In this document: piece by piece, positions 26,401 through 37,643 of the stretch
Layout of the letters: the number at the start of each line of letters is the position of its first letter
Position numbering within the stretch: the stretch's first letter is position 1
From: Pterois miles
Lineage: Eukaryota; Chordata; Actinopteri; Perciformes; Scorpaenidae
Reading direction: 5' to 3'
Length of the DNA stretch: 64,000 nt
Assembly (NCBI GenBank): GCA_947000775.1
Contig: CAMQGK010000246.1
Location: 124,001-188,000, forward strand
Made by a program: the position numbers and the translations under genes
Notes under the pieces: generated by a model
What the model saw: the letters and a program-made list of their open reading frames with translations, nothing else
Databases searched by the model: none
Told to the model about the DNA's origin: nothing

Positions 26401-29400
26401 ATATCCATGACAACACTGTTGTGGCTCATGATATACAGAGCTCGGTTAGACATACCATTGCAATTAGCTGCTTCTCGCCACTAAACTAAACCATGGAGGC
26501 TGAAGACACACGGCTTAACGAGGCACACCAAGTTGCTAAATTGCGATAGATCAGCCGGGTGTGAAAACCCCTCCCCAAATCCTCCCAAAGTACCACTTGA
26601 AGTAGTTTTAGCCTTTGCATCTAGCCCACAAAATGTGCCCATATAACATGAGAAAACACACATATTGTATGTGTAAGAGTGATAGGATGCAGATGTGTTC
26701 AGTGTTGAAAGTTACAGAAAACTTGCTGATTGGGAAATTTCTTAGAAATATCAATTAGTGAGTTTCTACGACGGACCCTGCTGCCAAGTTCAGATAATCC
26801 CCCGGTGTCCTTACCACAAAATAGATAGGGGAAAGTCTAGCCACATGTGATCCTCATCTGTGGTCTGTAATGGGAACCACGTTTGGCTCACGGACGCCTC
26901 CCTTGTTTAAAGTGAGCTAAGTAACTGATGGATTCATTCAGGGATCCACTAGCTCACACTAACCACTGTCATCAAGAAAAACAAAAACATGAATATATAA
27001 ATTTCATTATTGTGCGTGTGTTAGTACTGACGTCATGTGTCTACTCTCCAGTTCGATGGCACCATCCTCCTGATCACCCTGCTGGTGCTGTTCCTGCTGC
27101 TGGCCCTGCTCTTCATGTGGTGGTTCTGGCCTCTCTGCTGCACTGTGGTAAGAAACGTAAACTACTTTCAGGAAGTGGTCGATTTTAAAAAGCAACACTT
27201 AAATTACAGTTTACCCAGAGGTTCAGAGGCTTGTCTGAACTCCAAAGGGCCAATAAGCTCCCCAGGGGTCCTTACTGAGAAAAACCCTTAAATTTAAGAG
27301 GTCCTCTGAGATGTGATTGTGTTTGTGAAAAGCAAAACAATGTCATATCTCTTGTTGTTCTACAGGTGATCAAAGAACCACCTCCTCCACCTCCTCCTGA
27401 GCCTGTGAGTCAAAACACACACAAATACACAAATATATACTCTACACTAAGTGTGAAGGAGGACAGGTCTCATGCAGCTTCATTCTCTTAACGTTCTATT
27501 ATATTTTCTCTTAATTTTATGTTAAGAGACAAAATAAGAGAAGATAACTGCAGATGCACCAAACATTCTTAACCATCGAAACATCCAAACAATGTACTGT
27601 ATAAGGGCAGGTATTAGCATAACACAACAAACAATATATAAAGGCAGGTATTAGCATAACACAACAAACTATATATAAAGGCAGGTGTTAGCATAACACA
27701 ACAAACAATATATAAAGGCAGGTGTTAGCATAACACAACAAACAATATATAAAGGCAGGTGTTAGCATAACACAACAAACAATATATAAAGGCAGGTGTT
27801 AGCATAACACAACAAACAATATATAAAGGCAGGTGTTAGCATAACACAACAAACAATATATAAAGGCAGGTATTAGCATAACACAACAAACAATATATAA
27901 AGGCAGGTATTAGCATAACACAACAAACAATATATAAAGGCAGGTATTAGCATAACACAACAAACAATATATAAAGGCAGGTATTAGCATAACACAACAA
28001 ACAATATATAAAGGCAGTTATTAGCATAAGTATCTCCCCCAAACAATGTATAAAGGCAAGTGTTAGCATAGGTATCACCCCCAAACAATATATAATGACT
28101 GGTGTTAGCATAGGTATTGCCCCCAAACTATATATAAATGCAGGTGTTAGCATAGGCATCGCCCCCAAAAAACAAATCTTCCCACCGGTTAATAAACTCG
28201 TGACTCGAAATATGACAGACACTGAGCTGAGACTCTATGTGGAGAAGACACTTTGACTTGTCTGTAGCATCCGTCGCCTGACTATGTATTGATAACATGG
28301 CGCTGATACGCCAAAATGAACTAAATGGGTTTTATTTCAATTTTCTCAACATAAGAGGAGAGCCAAAACAAGAAGACATTGGTGAATCCCAGAAATGCTA
28401 ATGCTGATTAGTTTTTATATTGCTTCCTACATGAAGCCCAGTGTCTGTGTGATAGTATCATACACTGAAATCTCAATAAATAGAATAAAATTGTAGTACA
28501 GCTGATAGATCTGTGTGGTGGAAAGTATAAGAGAGGAAATGAGTTAGTTTTTGTGTAATTATTTGTGTTTTAGGAGAGTTCAGATGATGAAGACGGCCTT
28601 CCCAAGAAGAAGTGGCCCACTGTGGACGCCTCATATTATGGAGGAAGAGGAATTGGAGGAATCAAGAGGATGGAGGTGATGACAAAAAAGCTAACAGACA
28701 GTCACAATTAAATTTACAACAAACAAAAAAACTGACGGAAATTTGGCCACTTTAGATGACAGTCAGTGCCTTTATTTAGTTGTGTATTTACGTTCTGTCT
28801 GCTGTCTGTAGGTGCGTTGGGGAGGGAAGGGCTCGACCGAAGAGGGGGCGAAGCTGGAGAAGCCGAAGAACGCAGTGGTGAAAATGCCGGAGCAGGAGTA
28901 CGAGCCTTTCGAGCCCAAACCTAAGAAAACTCATAACAAGAAGGCGCCGCAGAACCGGAAGTGGTACACGCCCATTCGGGTAAACACGCATTCAGTTTCC
29001 CCCAGCACCGACAGACAGACTTATTTATGCAGAAAGGCCACAGTATCTCAGTGTATCCTCGCTGTCCTGCAACAAAACATCAGCTTTTCAAGAACTCAAA
29101 AATCCGCCTTGTGTACAGTTTGACCACTGTGCGTTTTTGAGCTGTTGCCCCAGCGAGTTTCAAATAACTGCGGGTGGCAGGATTTTCTCCACCCACAGAT
29201 GAGCCTGAACTCCTTTAACTGAAGTTAAAACATGAAAAGCACCACGAATGGAGCTGCAAAGTTTTCACAAGTCAGCAGGGAGGAATAAAGCCTGTTCTGG
29301 ACATATTTATCTATAATTAGTTGCATAAGCACAAAAAATCTCCAACTATCAATGCGCACACAGCCAGAGTAATGTAACATATTCTCCAGACAGAGAGACA

Positions 29401-31378
29401 TTGTTAGACTTGGCGTCAGTGCTGTTTGTGCTTTAATGGTACACTATAATAGAGCTGTGTATAGCAACACTGGCCTCTCATACAGTAGCACTGACTGCTA
29501 TCTATAGACACCTTACAGATGTATTTTGAATGTGACAACAGACCTACAAGCAGCACTGCAGTAATTCATAGTGAAATTTACACTGGTCAAACATCACAGT
29601 CAGTGAAGGGAGAAGGTGACTATACACTGACTAGTCACTGTGTGTTGGGTTCTAGCTGGTCCCTACACATGAGGATACTTTAATGTGGTTAGCTGAAGTT
29701 ATTGACCTCCTTCCTCTCAAGTTTGTACAACTGAGGCTCAGGAGTCTGCACTTCACTTCATACCAATCAAATACATCACGACTCCTCATGTAAGGGAGGA
29801 CAATTTGCACTATTTTCCCCCCTTTTTTATTATTCTTTATTATAGGAGTTAATTTCCATTTATTTCAATTCACATTTGCTTATATATAATGTTGTTCACA
29901 CTCTGTTTTCATACACCGTTCATAGTTACACCTACTAAGACTAATGCATAGTAATTTGTATATTTCCCACAAAATCAATTCATATGTAATCCATGTAACT
30001 GTGAACCAGGAAGTGTAAAGAGTGACAAACGCTGCAGAGGGAGGAGATTGGGTTAAAAAACACCTATCGGACACAAGCCTGCTTTTTATACCCAGTGTGA
30101 AACCAAAAGTCAGCGTTGATTGATGTGTCATGTCACTTCCGTATGAAAGTTATTTCACTTCTGTAATTATTTAAACCCAAATCTTCTCCTAAAACCTAAC
30201 CAAATCAGTCTTTTCCTAAACCTAACTAAGTCTTTGTTGCCTAAACCTAACTAAGTAATTTTGTTGCTTAAACCTAACCAAATAGATCTTTTCCTAAACC
30301 TATCTAAATAGTCTTGTTGCCTAAATCTAAGTAGTTTTTAGTCTAAAATCTAACCAAGTCAATATTTTCCTAAACCTAAGTAGTTTTGTTACCTAATTCT
30401 AAGTAGTTTTGGAGCCTAAATCTAACTAAGTCGATCTTTTCCCAATCCTTAGTATTTTTGTTGCCGAAGCCGAAGTATTTTTGTTGGCTAAATCTAACCA
30501 AGTTGATCTTTTCCTAAACCTATCCTAAGTATTTTGTTGCCTAAACCTAAGTAGCTTTGTTGGCTAAATCTAACCAAGTCAAAATTTCCGAAATCTAAGT
30601 AGTTTTGTAACCTAAATCTTGAGTCGATCTTTTCCTAAACCTAAGTATTTTTGTTGCCTAAAACTAAGTAATTTTTTTGCCTAAATCTAACCAAGTTGAT
30701 CTTTTCCTAAACCTAAGTGTTTTTGTTGCCTAAACAACAGAACTACTTTGGTGTTTCCTGTGAAGACGAAATTTTATTTTGAAAAGACTGTATGCATGTA
30801 ACGAGTGGAAATTGAAAATGCACAAAAAATGAAGGAACTTTTCATCATATACTCCACAGTATGAGGATGAAAAACAATAATACTAATAATAGTAGCGCTA
30901 CACGGTGGTGTAGTGGTTAGCACTCTCGCCTCACAGCAAGAGGGTCGCAGGTTCGATTCTAGCTTGCGGCTCTTCTGTGTGGAGTTTGCATGTTCTCCCC
31001 GTGTAAGCGTGGGTTTTCTCCGGGTACTCCGGCTTCCTCCCACAGTCCAAAGACATGCTGTTTAGGTTAATTGATGATGTGAGGTGTGGATGTGAGCGTG
31101 AATGGTTGTCTGTCTATATGTTGTCTGTCTCTATGTGCCCTGCGATGGACTGGCGACCTGTCCAGGGTGAACCCCGCCTTCGCCCAATGCCAGCTGGGAT
31201 CGGCTCCAGCCCCCCCGCGACCCCTAACGGGAAAAGCGGTTGACGATGGATGGACTAATAATAGTAAACCAGAGAAAATATAAAGTAAAGAATACATACA
31301 TATGCAGTATACTGTGTACACATCTGTACATACATACTATACACACACAAAACTCTTCAAACTCTTCAGGGCTGAGAA

Positions 31379-31421
<43 letters not shown>

Positions 31422-34400
31422 CAAAATAGTGAACCAAGTGACTAATCAGCACAGGTTCAACCAGAGAGGAAGTGATCAGTAGAATCAGCTGCTGTAGTGT
31501 TTGTTTGGGATTCAAATCTGCAGACTTTGAAGTAACACTGCTGAGGATCACAGACCAAATGTGCGCTGATACAGTAGAAACTATTAATAGGATCTGATTA
31601 AGTTATGGATTGCAGTGTGGGGGAGTTTGGTGTCCAGATGTTAAACCTCTCCCTCTGCTCTGTCTCGTTCAGGGTAAACTGGATGCTATCTGGGCTCTGT
31701 TTCGCCGCGGGTATGACCAGGTCTCGCTGATGAGACCCCAGCCCGGGGATCATGTGAGTATTTCATTTCATCAAATGTTTTCACCCACTCGCATTCACTT
31801 CCCCTTGTTCCACATGTTTCTCTTCAAGTTTGTCCCTCCTGCAGAGTTTTATACCTGTGTTGACCCACAGCTGCATCACCCTCTTTTTTCTTTCTCCTTC
31901 CTTTCTTCACCCTTACATGTCTTTTCTTTTTGAGATTTCTTGAGTTATTTTTTGACCCATAATAAGGGGCATGCCCTGACTAAGTAATGTGTACGTAAAA
32001 AACAATGTGGTATGAAATGCTCCTTGTTAATGTTGGGTTATGTCTCTACTGGAAGTGGCAATAATCGATCCATTGGTGAAAATATTTATCTCAGAAGGAG
32101 AAAAAAAAGTCAGATAATCCAACATAATGTTCCAACCTACTCCGTTTTAAAAGCCTTGTAGTGTATCTACAGTCTGAAAATGTGTCAGTCATCTGTACCC
32201 ATTACTCATCCCGTCCTCCCTTCCTCCATCTGCCTCTCCGTCTCATTCACTCCTGGTGTTCCTACGCTGGCTAACACCTCAGCTGGCCCGCCTCCATCCC
32301 GTTAAGCCATCTCACGCCTGCTTCACATTAGACGCTGTGAATTGGATAAAAAAGCAGAACCGCAGCTCACACCCGGACACATCCCCGTAGCGCGATAGGA
32401 GTTTTTTCTGATGTGTTCGTGTGTGTGAGATTGTAAAACTTCTCTCCTCTTCTCATATTAGACACATGGCTCAGTTTAATGCCCGGAGCCTTTGTATTAA
32501 AAAATCCCCAAATTAGACTTTAGTTTGAATGTGAAGATGTGAAGGTCACTGAGTGCAGACAGCTGTCTAAGGATGTTTTAAATCCCCATGACACAGTCAG
32601 ATTTAATGTTTAAACATGTTCTTGTGATTCTTTATCATTTCCAGCTTCACTAGTTTTGGCACTTCACCATTCAGTGGTACATGATAAATGAGTATAATCT
32701 CTGTTTCTCTCTGTAGACTCGTTTTGTGGTGTGTTTGATTAGCAGATGATGTCGTAGCATACTTTTTTTATTCACTTGACCTAGATATTTAAAAATGGCA
32801 GCCTGCAAAACTACGGTATATTTAACAAAGTCCAGACGTTCTCTGTTTGACTGACTGATGAAAGGATGGAGAGAGTGCTGCGTTGAAGATGATAATCACA
32901 GCAGCTAAGAATCCACTGCAGTGGAAAATAAATGTATCTGGGAGGGATGTCACAAAAAGTGATAGTTCTGAAACCATAACAATACTTGTTGTACTTGTTG
33001 TACAGTACCGGGACAGGAGATTAACCATGTCCTGGCAATAGAAAATATGTTTGGGACACAGTAAATTCACTTTCAGCACATCCAGGGGACGTATCCTATT
33101 TTTTCTCTGATAATGCTACAATGCAAACAACAAATCCACATTGAAATCGGCAGGGCGAGAGCTAGTTAGCATTAGCTGTTAGCTCAGTGCAGGACTGCGC
33201 TGCTTACCGGCCGCTAACAGCTAACGTTACCTAGCTGTCGTCATGCCAATTGATTAACATTATGATGTGTTCAGGCTCTATTCAGTAAAAATGTGTAAAT
33301 TTTGTAAAATGTAGTTTTGGTGAGAAACTTGAAAAGTTGTTAAATGTTTTCACAGCAATATAAAACAAAGAATAAAGAGGGAATTATGACCTGTTTGACT
33401 TAGAAATGAGGCATAACATATTAAAATAATGAATACGTTATACGCTGTAACTGCTACTGTTTAGCTCAAAGCACCGTTGTGCAGCTGCTAGCATGGCTGT
33501 AGACTCTTAGTCTGCAACAGTACGACTATTAACTTCATCCACTCTTCTTCTCTTGCTTCTTTTCACCACTTCCTGCCCTCCCTCAATCTGTTCTCCACCT
33601 TTTCTATCCCTGCTCTCGACGGCCGACTCTCCCGCTGATCAGGCCCCGTCCCAAGGCGCTAGTTAAAATCAAGCCTTATTAGCAGAAAATTTCCAGTGAT
33701 CGTTTTTAACAGGAATTCCACATTTAAGAGTGTTTTCTTGGCACCGCAAACAGGAGCAGAGTCAGGATTTGCTTTCAGCTTTTCCCTGAGACAAATCAGA
33801 CAAAAACCAGTGACCATTAGCTCAAGATTTCATCTTCACCAAAGCAAACTGGCAGTCAGATAAAAAAAGATTTGGGATTTGATTTCCTTAGTCGACAAAT
33901 TTCTCTTACCCAGAGAGGCTTTTAGCAAAGGCTGCATGTGTAAGCTCTGCATGACGCCATGCTGACTTTCTAAAAGAAATCCTCTTTTTCCACTCAAATG
34001 ATGTTGCCTCCTCATTTGCGGCTTGTAACGAAGCGGCAGAAACATCTCCCAGGTCAGCGGGCCGGCTCATTTCCAGGTAGTGTAATGTTTTATAGAATAA
34101 AGTGCGGGACACCTCTCTCTTTCCTTGCTTTAAGTGTTACCTCAAAAGCTATTTGGTGTTAAATTTCCTGCCATGGTTTCACCCGTAACTAGAGCAAAAG
34201 TCTCACCCTCCAAAGCTGGCAGACTTTCAAATTTCATGAGTTGGCCGAGTTCAGTCTGGATTCTTTGGTGATTCTGTTGCCAGGGCTCGTTTTTCGTAGC
34301 CATACTGATAGCCTGGCTACAGTACAGCACAGTGTAGTCATGAATCTAATGTAGTTGTAATGAATCCAATGACAGTGAAACAAAGAAACAGATATCCTCC

Positions 34401-34518
34401 TGTTTCTATACTGCACTGACGACATACACTTTTTTCTTTCTTTCAGCAGTGAACTCAACAACCTCTCCTCTTGTTTGTTCAGTATAGACTCTCCACAGTA
34501 TGATACAGAGCAGAGTGG

Positions 34519-34586
<68 letters not shown>

Positions 34587-34849
34587 AAAGCTCAGTCTCA
34601 TGGTTTGGCTCATGTAAAAGCTCAGAAATGTGTGTTTCATGCTTTTGTGCATTTTCCTTGTGTGTGTATGTGTGTGTGTACATATGCATCCATAACCACA
34701 TAATTCACCAGTGATAGACCAGAGTTAAGATCACAAGGAGGAAGTTATCTACATTTGAGACAGGAGTTGGCCATGATGAGTGTGTGTGTGTGTGTCACCA
34801 AACCACATCCATTACACTGACGTCAGAGAGTACAGTATGAGGTAGAGCT

Positions 34850-34893
<44 letters not shown>

Positions 34894-37581
34894 TACATAT
34901 AAATACAAGCCTCCCCGGGGAAGCATTTAGCTGGCTAAAGGACATGAGGTAATACCTAAGGCCGACGACTGCCAGGGCTGTCTCCACCAATTGAATGTGT
35001 CTCACACACACTAACGCACACACATTTCGCTCAGGCCTAGACAATTTTATGACCTTGGTAAGACTGTAGACGGTGGAGGAGGTCAGTGGGAGAGAACGAG
35101 CGAGTGGGGCTTTCTTTAATCCAGGAAAATGTTCATAGTTTCAAACCGCAGCTGGGCGCTAACAGGACAACGTACATGAAGCGAAGCTGGGTTTAAAAAG
35201 AAAAACAAAAGCTTGTCTCAGTTCAGTCATGTCTCTCTTTGTGTATCACTTGCGATGAGGTTTACACATTTAAAGGTACCTTACACCTGGTTTTAATATA
35301 CTTTCACAAAGTAACGGCAACACTGGGGAGTTACTCGCTTACATATCTAAAAGTGCTCTATATGATTTCCAGAGCATTAATATAGAGAGAGCATTAAATA
35401 ACTATTTGCTATACGCTATGTAAAGATATGCAGGATGTCTAATGTCTACCTGAGCAGAGAATGAAGTTGGTGTGAGTATGTCCCAATCAAGGCCGCTCTT
35501 CACTGAGCTTATGCTGCGGTAACAGCTGACGGTGACCCGACCCGGCCGACGGTGCCACGTGGAACCGTTGTGCCCACCCTCCGGTCCCCTCAGGTTAACA
35601 CTGTTAGCTCTGTCAGCACTCTTGCTATTGTTTTCACTGTTAGCACCATTAGCAGCAGGCCGCCAGCTCAGCCGTTGCCATGTTGAGAGCTGTGCGGAGG
35701 CAAAAGAAATGCTCCCAATCTCACATTTAGGACCTTTAAAGGAAAAACTTGACACACTTGACTCTATACGCTAAATCATACATATACCACGGGTTAGCTT
35801 AGTTTAGCATTAGTCACCCAGACCAGCTGAAAAACAAAAACAAAAACAGATTATTGATTAGATTCTAAATAAATCCTGTCTGGGATGGAGAACTTGAGCC
35901 GAGAATGAAGTGCATGTGAGCGTGCCCCACTGGCTAGCTCACGGCTGCCGCTCTGCACTGCAGTCACACGGCGGTTACAGCTGATAACGCCGTCCTGACC
36001 GACAGTGTCGTTCCCCCTGGGTTAAAACTGTTAGCTCTGTCAGCACTGTTTGCCCTTGTTTTCACTGTTAGCAACATTAGCTGGGAGCCGCCGGCTCAGC
36101 CGTCACCATGTTGAGCCCTGTAGAGCCAATAGAAATGCTCCCAATTCCTTATTTAGCACCTTTAAAGGTAAAGCTTGACACATGCCGCTCTCATATCTGT
36201 ACGCTGAATTATGTAGCCACCACCAGCAGCCGGTTAGCTTAGCTTAGCGTTAGTCACCTGGACCAGATGATTAAAAAAAAATGGATTATTGATTAGTTTC
36301 TCACTAAATCCTGTCTGGGAGAAAAGTGCAGTGAGAATTTGTCCATTTTGCTCGAAGAAAGCAGTCTGTACACATCTCTCCGAGGGTATTTCCATGAGGC
36401 GAGAAAACAGCTTAAAGAATTTGAGAAGATCCTCAACCAGGACTGTCAGACTGGATAAGTGGCGACAGACCAGAAACCGGTGGTCACTGCTGGATTCTTG
36501 TTTTTTTCTGCTGTTTATTCAACTTTTTGGTTTTTGCTCAGAGCAGCTAATTTACCAGTCGGGATGAGTGCAATATGTCCTTTGTGAATGTGTAGATTTT
36601 GTGCCAAACTGCCTCTATGCGACTTGTGTATGCGTTAGAGAGGAGTGTGCGGTAGATTTAGAGATACTTGGCTAAATGGAAGTGGACAAGAGTGGTTGGC
36701 TGGAGTAGAGGGCAAAAGTTTAGAGTGGGATATTGAAGAATTGCCTCATTTCAATGTGGTTTATTATTGTTTTTCCTTTTGCTGGTATTGTTTTTTCTCT
36801 TTATCGCCAGATATCTTGTATATGTCTTACTGTCACTCACTTTAATTTAATTCCATAGTTTCTTATTTGCAAGATTGTTACACAACTAAAGACCAACATA
36901 GGTCCAAAATGTGGTTCTCCTTTGTTCATAGACACTTCACTAAATATAAATCATATAAAGAGGATCTATTATGCTCATTTTCAAGTTCATACATGTATTT
37001 TTGGGTTTCCAGTAGAACATGTTTACATGCTTTAGTGTTCAAATAACACTTTATCTTTCTCATACTGGCATACCTCTTTTCACCCTCAGTCCAAAACGCT
37101 CTGTCTGAGCTTTTGACTTGTATGCTTTGTTACTTGCTTTTTACATCCACAAAATAACTAAACACACTGAAGGAAAGGGGAAAAGCCCCAAAGCATAATA
37201 GGTCCTCTTTAAAAACTTGCTAAAACAGGTATAACAGTGTGCTGAAGAGTTTTTTTTTTCACACAGCTTTGTGAGTGACTTCAGTTCCTTCATTTTCCAC
37301 TCTGTAAACCCGTGGTCCCATGGCACCAATCACTGGTTATTAGCAGATTAACATGACTTCACTCCACTCTGATCGCTAACCACATGCAACTAGAGTTACC
37401 ATGGTAACAGCGACCTCTGTGAACTCTGGTGAAGCTCGTGGTTTGTGTAATATTTTACGAGCAGCTCAGGACTGAAATTTCTACCGGAACAAATTCATTT
37501 GTTTTACAGTCTGATAAGTCAGCCTTACACTGTTAAATATTTTACAGCTTGACTGCTACCTTCTACCCCCCAACCTCTACG

Positions 37582-37643
<62 letters not shown>

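Larger units (their letters stand above)
24190..27051 (+). other. Intron 12 of antxr1
   Basis: About 2.9 kb. It contains a complete SINE with target-site duplication (24609-24977) and a dispersed repeat (about 25200-25740). The remainder shows no gene. Confidence 0.7.
28980..31672 (+). other. Intron 16 of antxr1
   Basis: About 2.7 kb. It contains the CCTAAACC minisatellite element (29966-30745), a SINE with duplication (30895-31253), and a GAT microsatellite (about 31381-31419). 28980-29960 shows no gene or recognised repeat. Confidence 0.75.

Noticed and set aside
27601..28175. Regular direct repeats that might suggest a CRISPR array
   Set aside because: The units are head-to-tail with no unique spacers, inside an intron of a vertebrate gene. 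It is a minisatellite.
34234..34701. 155-codon ORF on the - strand with long TH/HT runs
   Set aside because: Created by the TG/CA microsatellite. The same applies to the frames over 14222-14597 and 37549-37982.
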